From Gammaproteobacteria bacterium (GTDB lineage Bacteria > Pseudomonadota > Gammaproteobacteria > Enterobacterales > GCA-2746155), in the NCBI GenBank assembly GCA_002746155.1, contig NVWF01000011.1, positions 771-44,363 of the forward strand: a stretch of DNA of 43,593 bases. Reading direction: 5' to 3'. Below are positions 18,557 to 28,324 of the stretch, in pieces (the first letter of the stretch is position 1; each line of letters opens with the position of its first letter). The notes below the pieces were generated by a model. It worked only from the letters and a program-made list of their open reading frames with translations, was not told the origin of the DNA and made no database searches. Position numbers and translations under genes: made by a program.

Positions 18557-18976
18557 CTAGTGCAATTTATCGTGTTGGGCTAGGGTAAAAACGGGAATGG
18601 GCGCGTCAAATTCAATACCATCTTCACCACACATGGTAAAGCTGCCATGCATACAACCCATAAATTCATGGAGTACAGTGCCAGAAGTATATTCATATTT
18701 AGTTCCGGGTTCTATCCAGGGTTGCTCTCCAATAACACCATCACCTCGAACCTCTAGCGTTTCGCCATTCGCATCTGTGATTATCCAATGTCTGCGAAGA
18801 AGTTGGGCAGTTGTTGTGCCCTTATTGATAATTCTCACCGTATAGGCAAATACAAATTGTTTCTCAAGGGGTCTAGACTGAGCTTCAATATATTTGGTTG
18901 CAACATTGATTTCAAATTGTGATGGTTGGATAAACTCATCAGCCTTCGATAGTTTTGATTCTGAAGTTGTTTTCAT
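18557..18976 (-). CDS. apaG: ApaG/CorD-domain protein (start likely 18976)
   Basis: 'AYTVRIINKGTTTAQLLRRHWIITDANGETLEVRGDGVIGEQPWIEPGTKYEYTSGTVL...GCMHGSFTM'; adjacent to apaH. Confidence 0.95.
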   Translation of the reverse strand: MKTTSESKLSKADEFIQPSQFEINVATKYIEAQSRPLEKQFVFAYTVRIINKGTTTAQLLRRHWIITDANGETLEVRGDGVIGEQPWIEPGTKYEYTSGTVLHEFMGCMHGSFTMCGEDGIEFDAPIPVFTLAQHDKLH

Positions 18977-19080
18977 AGTTCTATTCTGCCGACTTATGTG
19001 AAAGGTAACAAGATCCAAGCTGATAAAATTTGAACTTTTCCGTTACAATATGTGCCTAGACAATTCAATGGGGACAGAAA

Positions 19081-19824
19081 GTGAGCAAAATTGCATTAAT
19101 TACCGGAGCAAGCTCAGGGTTTGGAGAAGCGACTGCTCGACAATTAGCAGATAATGGTTGGCAATTAGTTATCGTGGCGAGACGACTTGAGCGCTTGGAA
19201 TTACTGAAAAATGAGCTAGGGAATGCTGTAATTGAATGTGTTTGCCTTGATGTTCGCGACCGTCAAGGCGTAAAAGCTCTCTTGGAACCTTGGAATGGTA
19301 AAGTCGATTTACTTATAAATAATGCTGGTCTTGCAGCAGGTCTAGAGATGGCTTGGAATGCTTCCCTTGATGATTGGGACTTGATGATTGACACGAATAT
19401 AAAAGGTCTTACCTATGTCACAAGAGCTTTGTTATCAGGCATGGTTAAAAAAGGTCAAGGACATGTTATCAATATGGGTTCCATAGCAGGAAGCTATAAT
19501 TACCCAGGTGGCAATACCTACGGAGCCAGTAAAGCTTTTGTTGAACGTTTTTCAATGAATCTACGATCTGATCTCCATGGCACAGGCGTGAGGGTAACTA
19601 ATATTGAACCCGGTATGTCTGAAACGGAATTTTCCAAGGTGCGCTTTAAAGGTGACGTGGAAAAAGCAAAGCACCTATACAAGGGTACCAAAGCATTGCA
19701 ACCTGAAGATATAGCTGCTTCAATTGTTTGGTGTGCCTCTCAGCCAGAGCATGTGAATATTAATCGTTTAGAGATAATGCCAACGGTACAGGCTTTTGGA
19801 GCTTTGCCTATTGCAAGAGAGTAG
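19081..19824 (+). CDS. Short-chain dehydrogenase/reductase, YdfG-like (GTG start)
   Basis: 'ALITGASSGFGEATARQLADNGWQLVIVARR', 'NNAG', 'YGASKAFVERFSMNLRSDL'. Confidence 0.93.
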   Translation: MSKIALITGASSGFGEATARQLADNGWQLVIVARRLERLELLKNELGNAVIECVCLDVRDRQGVKALLEPWNGKVDLLINNAGLAAGLEMAWNASLDDWDLMIDTNIKGLTYVTRALLSGMVKKGQGHVINMGSIAGSYNYPGGNTYGASKAFVERFSMNLRSDLHGTGVRVTNIEPGMSETEFSKVRFKGDVEKAKHLYKGTKALQPEDIAASIVWCASQPEHVNINRLEIMPTVQAFGALPIARE

Positions 19825-19884
19825 TCGCAAACAGTAGCCGCAAGAGAATTAATTTTGCAATTGTGAACTAAAAGGAGCCTTTAA

Positions 19885-20334
19885 ATGAAAACTTTCAGAT
19901 TTATTATGCCTTTGTTATTAGTTATATCTCATTTTTCGGTTGTTGCAGATAAAAACGACCATAGCGAAGCAATAATTAGTAATATTAAAGCCATGTGGAA
20001 GGCAATCGAAACAAATAATTTGCCCGATTATTTAGAGTATATCCATCCTGATTACACCTTGTTTGGTGAAAGTGATGCTTATCTTCACAAGGGAAAAGAT
20101 AAGGAGGCTATCGATATTGGTGATTACATTGGCAGGGCTAAAGATGTTCGCACCTTTATGCATCAACCCGAGGTAATTGTGCGGGGAGATACTGCCTGGA
20201 TCACTTATTATTGGAGTGATGCTGACTACGTTAGTGATGTTCGTTTTACTTCTCGTGGAAAATCGACACGTATTTTTGTTAAAGAAAATGGACGCTGGTT
20301 ATGCATTCATTCGCATTTTACAGCCTTACCTTGA
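19885..20334 (+). CDS. Exported SnoaL/NTF2-like protein
   Basis: Signal peptide, then 'IKAMWKAIETNNLPDYLEYIHPDYTLFGESD' and 'RGDTAWITYYWSD...GRWLCIHSHFTALP'. Confidence 0.75.
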   Translation: MKTFRFIMPLLLVISHFSVVADKNDHSEAIISNIKAMWKAIETNNLPDYLEYIHPDYTLFGESDAYLHKGKDKEAIDIGDYIGRAKDVRTFMHQPEVIVRGDTAWITYYWSDADYVSDVRFTSRGKSTRIFVKENGRWLCIHSHFTALP

Positions 20335-20674
20335 AGGTTAAAGTTTATTGACCCTTCAAGGGTTGCATTATTTTTCCTAAGATAGTGGTAATTTACACTA
20401 TTTATCAATACAACTTTCTCTCGCTGCTTTAACTCATCCATGGATATCCTACTCGTGCCTTCTTCACAACGCAAAGTGTGGATGAAATTGTTCTTCCCTC
20501 TCAGCTGTTCTACCCATTGAATATATCAAAGTATTCTTGGTATCTTTTTACCCCTAGGTGTTGGTTTATAACTGCAGTTGATCTTGGTAATTCATTTTTA
20601 AGCTTCGTTTAATCTTGCTTACTGTAATATCTTTTATTATTAAACACTGGTCATTTAATAATAAGGATAAATAC

Positions 20675-21274
20675 ATGGAAAACCCTAATTTAACAAACAT
20701 TAAAGTATGGGACCCTCTGGTACGCATTTTTCATTGGTCATTAGCATTTTTCTTTTTCCTTGCCTATATTGTTGAAGACGATTTGATAGGTGTCCATACT
20801 TATGCAGGATATACAGTGGCATTGCTAGTCTCTTTCCGTCTAATCTGGGGTTTTATTGGAACACCTTACGCTCGATTTAGTGACTTTGTCACTAGTTTTA
20901 AGGCTGTCAAAACCTACCTGTCACAACTGTTTGTCGGTAAAACAAAACACTATATTGGGCATAATCCCGCAGGTGGTTTAATGATAATAGCCCTATTAAC
21001 TAGTCTTATAATAACTACGTTTACAGGAATGTTCTTGTTTGCTACAGAAGGTCATGGTCCGTTTGGTGGGACATTCTTATCACAACTTTCCGAAGGTCCA
21101 TTAGAAGACATACATGAGTTTTTTGCCAATTTTACAGTATTTATGGTGGTTATTCATTTGTCTGGTGTAATTGTTAGTAGCTTGTTATATAAAGAAAATC
21201 TTGTGAAATCAATGGTTACAGGTAAAAAACTCATCAATGTTAAAACTGAGGAGAATGCAGATGAAAACATCTAG
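20675..21274 (+). CDS. Cytochrome b561-like / Ni-hydrogenase-type di-heme cytochrome b
   Basis: 'KVWDPLVRIFHWSLAFFFFLAYIVEDD', 'VHTYAGYTVALLVSFRLIWGFIGTPYARFSDF', 'DIHEFFANFTVFMVVIHLSGVIVSSLLYKENLVKSM'; start ATG 20675 favored. Confidence 0.92.
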   Translation: MENPNLTNIKVWDPLVRIFHWSLAFFFFLAYIVEDDLIGVHTYAGYTVALLVSFRLIWGFIGTPYARFSDFVTSFKAVKTYLSQLFVGKTKHYIGHNPAGGLMIIALLTSLIITTFTGMFLFATEGHGPFGGTFLSQLSEGPLEDIHEFFANFTVFMVVIHLSGVIVSSLLYKENLVKSMVTGKKLINVKTEENADENI

Positions 21275-21659
21275 TGTGATTCAATTCCTGTGCCTTTTCT
21301 TAATCATAGTTTTTAGTTTATCTGTGATGAGAGCATCGGAGGCCATTGACTCGCTTTTGTTGGAATATAAAGCGACTTCGAAAGATGCCTTCTCTGCACA
21401 AGTAGGAGAAGGTTTGTGGATAAAGGAAGTAAAAGGACGAAGTTGCACAACTTGCCATTCTTCGTCACTAAAACAAATAGGTAAACATGCTAGAACGGGA
21501 AAAATCATTCAGCCAATGTCACCTAGCGTAAATCCTGAGAGATTAACAGATGTTAAAAAAATCAAGAAATGGTTATTGCGTAATTGTAAATGGACTTTTA
21601 AACGAGAGTGTACTGCACAAGAAAAAGGCAGCATATTAATTTGGCTGAACCAACAATGA
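21261..21659 (+). CDS. Monoheme c-type cytochrome, DUF1924 / SHP (sphaeroides heme protein)-like
   Basis: Signal peptide; one CXXCH ('CTTCH'); 'TGKIIQPMSPSVNPERLTDVKKIKKWLLRNCKWTFKRECTAQEKGSILIWL' typical of DUF1924. Confidence 0.88.
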   Translation: MKTSSVIQFLCLFLIIVFSLSVMRASEAIDSLLLEYKATSKDAFSAQVGEGLWIKEVKGRSCTTCHSSSLKQIGKHARTGKIIQPMSPSVNPERLTDVKKIKKWLLRNCKWTFKRECTAQEKGSILIWLNQQ

Positions 21660-21685
21660 ATAAATCAAAAGTAAGAGGAATAGAT

Positions 21686-22312
21686 ATGAATATTGAAATG
21701 AATAAGTACCAAAAATTAGTAGGCATGACCTTACTTGGAGCAATTGTATTTTTTGGAATAGTCAGTGTTTCAACATCGGCAATGGATGAGAGATCTTCAA
21801 AAGATCATCAACATCAAAGTGATGATACTAGTGATGATGATTGCAGTAGTGATGGTTGCAGTAGTGATGACAACAAGTATACTCTTATTCAAGATGATAC
21901 TTACGCCTTAGAATGTGGCTCATGCCACTTAGCCTATCCTGCCGAATTATTACCTTCAGAAAGTTGGCATGCTATTATGACTGGATTAGATGAGCATTTT
22001 GATGAAAGTGCAGAAATGGATGAGAAGACAACAAATTATATTTATGGTTATTTAAAAGAGCATGCCTTGGATAAATCAAAACCATCAAGACTTAGCAAGA
22101 TGTTACGCAATTTACCAAAAAAGGCACCACTTAGAATTACCGATTTACCATATTTTATCCATGAACATGATGAAATCCCTAACAGGATGGTAACAGATAA
22201 CCCTAAAGTAGGCTCATTTAGCAATTGTGAAAAATGCCATGAAGGTGCTGCGGGAGGACAATTTGATGAAGAGAACGTTAATATTCCTGGCTTTGCTCAT
22301 TGGGATGATTGA
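21686..22312 (+). CDS. Diheme cytochrome c (DHC-type); start likely 21686 (or 21656)
   Basis: Two CXXCH ('CGSCHLAYPAELLPSESWHAIMTGLDEHFDESAEMD', 'CEKCHEGAAGGQFDEENVNIPGF'); agagga upstream of ATG 21686. Confidence 0.88.
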   Translation: MNIEMNKYQKLVGMTLLGAIVFFGIVSVSTSAMDERSSKDHQHQSDDTSDDDCSSDGCSSDDNKYTLIQDDTYALECGSCHLAYPAELLPSESWHAIMTGLDEHFDESAEMDEKTTNYIYGYLKEHALDKSKPSRLSKMLRNLPKKAPLRITDLPYFIHEHDEIPNRMVTDNPKVGSFSNCEKCHEGAAGGQFDEENVNIPGFAHWDD

Positions 22313-22577
22313 CAGCCTAGACTTGTATGCTGATAGTGATGATGATCTTTCCAAATACATTTTACAGTGGGTTAAAGAAGGCAAAGTTCTTTCCTTTGAC
22401 GTTATAAAAAAACGTTATGGTAAACGATTAAAAGGTAGATTAATTGATCTAGAGGTTGAAAGAGAAAAAGGTCGAATTATTTATGAGTTGGAGCTAATGC
22501 GAGCTGATTCTGTAATCTATGAAATCAAAATAGATGCCAAAACGGGAGAATGGCTTAATGAGGAAAAGGAGCATTGA
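22266..22577 (+). CDS. Periplasmic PepSY-domain protein (start likely 22266)
   Basis: Signal-like 'MKRTLIFLALLIGMIDSLDLYA' then 'GRLIDLEVEREKGRIIYELELMRADSVIYEIKIDAKTGEWL'. Confidence 0.85.
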   Translation: MKRTLIFLALLIGMIDSLDLYADSDDDLSKYILQWVKEGKVLSFDVIKKRYGKRLKGRLIDLEVEREKGRIIYELELMRADSVIYEIKIDAKTGEWLNEEKEH

Positions 22578-23254
22578 AGCTTTTACTAATTGAAGATGAT
22601 TTCGAGCTGGTTGAACGCTTAACAAAAGTGTTAAGACGTTCGGGTTACGCTATAGAACATGCTGATAATGGCATTGATGGTCAATTTCTGGGAGAAGATG
22701 AAGGTGACTTGGATGTTATAATTCTCGATCTTGGGTTACCTGGAAAATCAGGCTTAGAAGTCCTTAGACACTGGCGTAAATTGGGGCTTACAACACCTGT
22801 TCTGATATTAACAGCTCGAGATGCTTGGCATGAAAAAGTAGACGGCCTTAAAGCTGGTGCTGATGACTATCTTGGAAAACCATTTCATACTGAAGAATTG
22901 CTGGCTCGCCTTGAAGCTTTGGTACGAAGAAAATTTGGGAATGCTGATAATAAGCTTTTTCATTGTGGTATTAAGTTAGATGTAGATAAGCAAACCGTAT
23001 TTAATCAGGCTGGTGAAATGTTTGAATTAACTGCTATTGAATATCGATTATTGCATTATCTTATGATGAACCCTGAAAAGGTCATTTCAAAAACAGAATT
23101 AAGTGAGCATGTTTATCAAGAAGAGCAACTAAAAGATACTAATGTTATCGAAGTTTATATTAATCGGCTGCGCAATTATTTAGGTAAATCATTTATTGTA
23201 ACCAGACGCAGACAAGGGTATCGGTTAAAGGAAGACAAGACTTGTACTCACTAA
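22574..23254 (+). CDS. OmpR/PhoB-family response regulator (TTG start)
   Basis: 'MKLLLIEDDFELVERLTKVLRRSGY', 'DVIILDLGLPGKSGLEVLRHWR', 'KAGADDYLGKPF', winged-helix C-terminus 'TNVIEVYINRLRNYLG'. Confidence 0.96.
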   Translation: MKLLLIEDDFELVERLTKVLRRSGYAIEHADNGIDGQFLGEDEGDLDVIILDLGLPGKSGLEVLRHWRKLGLTTPVLILTARDAWHEKVDGLKAGADDYLGKPFHTEELLARLEALVRRKFGNADNKLFHCGIKLDVDKQTVFNQAGEMFELTAIEYRLLHYLMMNPEKVISKTELSEHVYQEEQLKDTNVIEVYINRLRNYLGKSFIVTRRRQGYRLKEDKTCTH

Positions 23255-24558
23255 AAAGAGTCCTGCGGCGGAATCTTCTAGTCACTGTCACTTTGGTGAT
23301 GTCGATACTTTGCACTGTTCTATATATTGGCGCACAAAAACTAACTCAGGAGTTTGTAGTTTCAAGGTTACAGCATGATACAGAAAGTGTTATAGCCGCT
23401 CTGTTGATTGATCAAAATGGCTTGTGGTATATCCCTCAAGAGATGATGTCTAGAGTTTATAATCGTGTTCATTCTGGACACTATTATCAGGTTATGGTTA
23501 GTGACCAATCTATAAGGTCTCGCTCTTTATTTGATATTGAAATCAATCTTCCAGCGTCAAGCTTAAATAAAAATCATTATTATACTATGGATGGATTTGA
23601 TAATGGTTATTGGTTGGTATGGGTGCAACATATCTATAAGAAAGGAGAAAAAGTTACTATCTGGATAGCCGAAGATATTTCCTCAATAGCGGCTAATTTA
23701 AACAAATTTATTCTCTTTGCAATTTTTTCAGTTATTTTATCTATTATTACCCTACTGATCATGCAGTATCACATTTTACAACGTAGTTTTGTTCAATTAG
23801 AACATGTACGCGAAGCAATACGAAATATGAGGCTTGGTCTAAATGATCTTTCATTAAAACAACTCCCCATAGAAATTTCACCACTTGTTGATGAAATTGA
23901 TCGCCTACTTTTGCAACTAGGTCAAAGAGTTCAGCGCAGTCGTAATGCACTAGGAAATCTAGCTCATGAACTAAAGAGGCCTTTGCAGCAATTTCAATCG
24001 CAGGTTGAATCCATGGATGTAGAGCAACGAAATATTGCTGATTCAATTCTAAAAAGTATTAATGAAATCGTAGAGCGAGAACTCAAGCGTGCGAAAATTA
24101 TAGGTATTGCATCGCCGGGTCGTTTCACCATTATTGATGAAGATATTCCCCACCTACTTAAGGCGTTAAATAGTGTGTATCCCGAGAAAATTATCAATAC
24201 AGATTATCCTGATAATCTAATTCTGCCTTTTGATAGAGACGACATGTTGGAGCTTATTGGTAACCTTCTTGATAATGCTTGTAAGTTTGCTGATAAAAGT
24301 GCCTTTATCAGTTTTGAAGTATTTGATAAGGAATGTCGAATAACCGTTAAAGACGATGGTTGTGGTGTCTCTGAAAAACAAATGTCTATCATAGATATAC
24401 GAGGAGTACACCTTGATGAGAGCGCTGAAGGTCATGGATTAGGCCTGTCTATCTGTAAAGACATTGTTGATAGTTACTCTGGACTTATGACTTTTCAAAA
24501 AAATAAGCAAGGAGGGTTAACTGTGATTGTTAAGCTACCTAAAGCCTACGTGGTGTAA
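23242..24558 (+). CDS. Sensor histidine kinase
   Basis: Two TM segments, 'ALGNLAHELKRPLQQFQ' H-box, 'LIGNLLDNACKFADKSA' N-box, 'GHGLGLSICKDIVDSYSG' G-box; overlaps the response regulator. Confidence 0.95.
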   Translation: MYSLKRVLRRNLLVTVTLVMSILCTVLYIGAQKLTQEFVVSRLQHDTESVIAALLIDQNGLWYIPQEMMSRVYNRVHSGHYYQVMVSDQSIRSRSLFDIEINLPASSLNKNHYYTMDGFDNGYWLVWVQHIYKKGEKVTIWIAEDISSIAANLNKFILFAIFSVILSIITLLIMQYHILQRSFVQLEHVREAIRNMRLGLNDLSLKQLPIEISPLVDEIDRLLLQLGQRVQRSRNALGNLAHELKRPLQQFQSQVESMDVEQRNIADSILKSINEIVERELKRAKIIGIASPGRFTIIDEDIPHLLKALNSVYPEKIINTDYPDNLILPFDRDDMLELIGNLLDNACKFADKSAFISFEVFDKECRITVKDDGCGVSEKQMSIIDIRGVHLDESAEGHGLGLSICKDIVDSYSGLMTFQKNKQGGLTVIVKLPKAYVV

Positions 24559-24642
24559 CAAACACTATCGTGAAGACTCTCTTTGATATAGGATACGAGA
24601 ACCAACGATTCAAACAAATAATAACGACTCAATAAGGTGCCC

Positions 24643-25224
24643 ATGAAAAATATAAAAACCCGATATTTAAGAGCTGCTTCATTATTTTTAATGCTAGTAT
24701 TAACATCAATCTCATTTGCTAAAATGCCAGCCGTTAAAGATATTTCAGTGGCCATTAATAGTCTTGTACCAGAACTATCTGTCACAGATGTTAATTCTGT
24801 TCCCAAGACAATTAAACAATTGTCAGGTAACAAGGGTTTAGTGCTTGTCTTGTTTCGTTCAGCAGACTGGTGCTCATATTGTATAAAGCACTTAAAAGAG
24901 ATCAACGAATGGAACGATCGGATCAATGAACTTGGTTATCAAGTTGCTGGAATTTCCTATGATTCACTAGAGATACTAAAAACTTTCTCAGATAAAAACC
25001 AATTAAAATACCCCTTACTACACGATCTAAACCACAAAACTATGGAAGATTTAAAAGTGATGAATGATAAACATAAGCCTGGAGATAAGGGATATGGTAT
25101 TCCATATCCAGGGGTTATGGTCATAAATAATGAAGGCAGACTTGCTTACAAATACTTTTATGAAGGTTATAAGAAACGCGTCATAATGGAAAAGTTATAT
25201 CTTCAGTTGAAAGCAGGCTTGTAA
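24643..25224 (+). CDS. Exported AhpC/TSA-type redoxin
   Basis: Signal peptide; 'GLVLVLFRSADWCSYCIKHLKEINEW' CXXC-like site and peroxiredoxin-like fold. Confidence 0.82.
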   Translation: MKNIKTRYLRAASLFLMLVLTSISFAKMPAVKDISVAINSLVPELSVTDVNSVPKTIKQLSGNKGLVLVLFRSADWCSYCIKHLKEINEWNDRINELGYQVAGISYDSLEILKTFSDKNQLKYPLLHDLNHKTMEDLKVMNDKHKPGDKGYGIPYPGVMVINNEGRLAYKYFYEGYKKRVIMEKLYLQLKAGL

Positions 25225-25225
25225 G

Positions 25226-28200
25226 TCAGCTCTCTGATAGGGGTGCCTTAGACAACCGATCGAATCTAGGAAATTTAATTTTAGGAATATCTTCTATCAA
25301 GCTTATGGTTGCTGGCAAAAATACAGTGGTTAATATACTTGAAAAGAGCAGCCCACCAATAATCACATAAGCCATGGAATAATAGTAAATACCTCCGAGG
25401 GAGGGCTTTTGTATAATAATCGGAATTAACCCTACAAGCGTGGTTAAGGCTGTCATAATAATGGGCCTGAGTCGTTCTTTGCCGCCTTGTATCATGGCTT
25501 TTTCACGGTTCCAACCTTCCCTCCGGTAGAGGTTGATATGCTCAATCATTACAATGCCATTATTTACAACAATGCCTAGTAATAAAAGAACAGCAACGGA
25601 CGCTGGTCTATCAAAATCGACATTCACTAAATACAAGGTCCAAAAAGCACCTGCCAGAGCAAAAGGTAGAGAGATCATTAATGCCAAGGCTTGGCGCATT
25701 GATTCAAACAAACTCGCCATAACAGCAAAAATTAAACCCAATGCTAGCAGCAAATTTAATACAAATTCGTCCTGACTAGCTTGTTCATTTCTACCTCTTG
25801 GGTTAAATTCCCATTTAAAACCTTGAGGAAGCTCCATTTGTATTAAGCGTTCCATTGCTTGCTTTTGGTATTCACTCTTCTGGCCTCGATCAAATCGAGC
25901 GCCTACCCAAACGCTAGAAATTTTATCTTCACGCCTAATGCGTTGAGGGCTTTTTTGAGTGCTAAAGTTAACCACACTATCAAGAACGATTGTTTTGCCA
26001 TCCTGCTTAACCATTGACAGATTCTTTAAGTCTTCGATGCCCGTATTTTCAGCATCTCCCAATAGCAATTTCATATCTACTTCGCCAGTCTCACTTTTAA
26101 AACGAGGTAGTCTGCTTCCACGAAAAGTCATCTCTACGAGACTTGCTGGTTCATTTCCTCTGAGTCCATAGCGAGATAGTCTTTGTCGATCAATTTCAGC
26201 ATGCAATTCTAGTTGTTGGCCATCAGCGGTACTATAAAAATCAAATAAGCCTGGTATATCTTGAATCAGTAGTAATGCTTTTTCACCCAGCTGACTAAGG
26301 GTGTCACTATCTGGACCTCGTAGCTGCATGCCGATACGTTTACCACTATTTCGGCGCCAAAATGGACCATTATCCTGAACAGTTATTTTAACCCCAGGAA
26401 TTTGAGGAAGAACGCTCGTTAATTTTTGTCTGACTTTGTTCATCTCTTCTTCATTTTGAAATCCCGTCTTCATGTACAGACGAACGATTGAAAAGCCATT
26501 GCTCCACCAACTATAAATAGAGGCCACGTTGAATTCTTCGCGGTAGGGTTCTAGTGCTTGTTCAATTTCTGTAATATGAATTTCTTTTTGTTCGAGGGAA
26601 ATTGCTTCAGAAAAATTCACTCCCATACCTACAAAGGTTTCTGCTGGTGAAGGATCAAAATTAAAATTTAACCTTTGTACAGGAAATATCGTTGCCGCTA
26701 TGACCACCAGGCCCGCCACCACAGCTATCCACCTATGTCTTAAAGTAAATCTAAGGGTGCGTACATAATAAGATTGTATCCAGTCCATCACAGGTGTTTT
26801 TCTATGCTTCTTGGGTTTCGACAATAACTTACTTGCAGCAAGAGGAATAAGCGTTTGAGATATGAACAATGATGCTACCAAGGTTAATACAATAGTAATA
26901 CCAAGCTCTTGAAGCATTATATTCATGTTCGTTGGCTTAGTAAAAATCATCGGCAGAAAAACAATAATACTTGTAAGTGTTGCGGTAGTAACGGCCACTG
27001 CAACTTCTTTGGAACCTAATAATGCTGCAACACGTCCTGAATATCCTTTACGCTGATACCTGACAATATTTTCCATCACCACAACGGCATTATCCACCAA
27101 CATACCTAAACCAACGATCAGGCCTAATAAGGATATGGTGTTAAGTGTCTTGCCTTGCAGCCAGATTACGCCACAAGCAACAATTAGCGAAAATGGAATA
27201 CAAGAAACGGCAACTAAAGTGGTTGAGGCTTTTCTTAGAAAGATAAATAATATTAACGATGCTAAAATCGCACCAAAAAATCCTGTTTGTTGCAGATCAT
27301 TTAAGGTGTTTTTGATTTCTTTTCCCTGATCCTGCCAGACCAGAAAGTTGATACCATCAAGTTCAGGATCATTCTTCATAGACTCAATGCTATCTCTAAC
27401 GGCTTGTGTGATTTCTATGGTGTTAGCGGAGGATTCTTTAGCGATATTTAATCCTACTGCAAATTCACCATCAAGATGACGGCCATATTCAAAGGGGGGT
27501 TCACGATAGGTAATATCCGCAACATCTGCTACTTTTAGATTTCGATTTAGAAGAGGTAAGTTACCTATATCCTCAACCGTTACAAAGGCGCCGACTGCAC
27601 GTAAATATGCCCGAGTTTCCTCGCTTCTTAGAACACCTAGTGAATGATTTTGGTTATTTTGTGAAATTGTTCGCCATACATCTCGAGCATCGACTTTATG
27701 TTGACGCAGCTTATTCAAATCAAGATTAATTCTTACTTCTCTGGGGTTTACCCCATCGAGTGTGACAACCGCAACACCCGCTATACGCTCAAGAGGGCGT
27801 ACAATTTTACGATCGAGCAAGTCATAATTTTTGCTTAAATCTCTGCCGGAGGATAATCTAGCCTCAAGTATAGTTTCACCACTTTCTCTTGGATTCCAAC
27901 TCTCAGAGACGATGATCCTTTCAACGTCATCGGGCAATTGATCTCTTATTCTATCGATCCTTTGATGTATTTCCGAACGGGCGAGGGCCATATTAACGTT
28001 ATAGTCAAAATGTAGAGCAACTCTAGCTCCTCTAGAACTACTATTAGAATTCATACGTTCTAAACCATTGAGAGAAGATAACGCATCCTCTAAGGGCTTA
28101 ACGATTAATCTTTCAATGGCCTTAGGAGACGCATTATCATAATCTGTGGAGACAAAGAGTCGCTTATTTTCTACCTCAGGCATAAAAGCCAATTGTAAAC

Positions 28201-28291
28201 GCAAGAGAGCAATCACACCAAGAACCAAAAGGCTCAACAAAACCATCGAGGTTGCAACCGGTCGTTTAATCGCTAATTCTGGTAATGTCAT
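25226..28291 (-). CDS. RND efflux permease (second of operon)
   Basis: AcrB/HAE-type 'ELAIKRPVATSMVLLSLLVLGVIAL', 'GLGMLVDNAVVVMENIVR', 'LLLGIVVNNGIVMIEHINLYRREG'. Confidence 0.94.
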   Translation of the reverse strand: MTLPELAIKRPVATSMVLLSLLVLGVIALLRLQLAFMPEVENKRLFVSTDYDNASPKAIERLIVKPLEDALSSLNGLERMNSNSSSRGARVALHFDYNVNMALARSEIHQRIDRIRDQLPDDVERIIVSESWNPRESGETILEARLSSGRDLSKNYDLLDRKIVRPLERIAGVAVVTLDGVNPREVRINLDLNKLRQHKVDARDVWRTISQNNQNHSLGVLRSEETRAYLRAVGAFVTVEDIGNLPLLNRNLKVADVADITYREPPFEYGRHLDGEFAVGLNIAKESSANTIEITQAVRDSIESMKNDPELDGINFLVWQDQGKEIKNTLNDLQQTGFFGAILASLILFIFLRKASTTLVAVSCIPFSLIVACGVIWLQGKTLNTISLLGLIVGLGMLVDNAVVVMENIVRYQRKGYSGRVAALLGSKEVAVAVTTATLTSIIVFLPMIFTKPTNMNIMLQELGITIVLTLVASLFISQTLIPLAASKLLSKPKKHRKTPVMDWIQSYYVRTLRFTLRHRWIAVVAGLVVIAATIFPVQRLNFNFDPSPAETFVGMGVNFSEAISLEQKEIHITEIEQALEPYREEFNVASIYSWWSNGFSIVRLYMKTGFQNEEEMNKVRQKLTSVLPQIPGVKITVQDNGPFWRRNSGKRIGMQLRGPDSDTLSQLGEKALLLIQDIPGLFDFYSTADGQQLELHAEIDRQRLSRYGLRGNEPASLVEMTFRGSRLPRFKSETGEVDMKLLLGDAENTGIEDLKNLSMVKQDGKTIVLDSVVNFSTQKSPQRIRREDKISSVWVGARFDRGQKSEYQKQAMERLIQMELPQGFKWEFNPRGRNEQASQDEFVLNLLLALGLIFAVMASLFESMRQALALMISLPFALAGAFWTLYLVNVDFDRPASVAVLLLLGIVVNNGIVMIEHINLYRREGWNREKAMIQGGKERLRPIIMTALTTLVGLIPIIIQKPSLGGIYYYSMAYVIIGGLLFSSILTTVFLPATISLIEDIPKIKFPRFDRLSKAPLSES

Positions 28292-28324
28292 AATGTAAGA
28301 TTCCTATTTACCCAAATCATAATC

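Noticed and set aside
20335-20674. Long intergenic region upstream of the cytochrome operon as a possible ncRNA
   Set aside because: Only a weak acccttcaagggt hairpin without an adjacent T-run was seen; insufficient support beyond a normal promoter/leader region.
24546-24926. 126-aa - strand ORF over kinase end and redoxin start
   Set aside because: Antisense to the redoxin signal/coding region; no domain.
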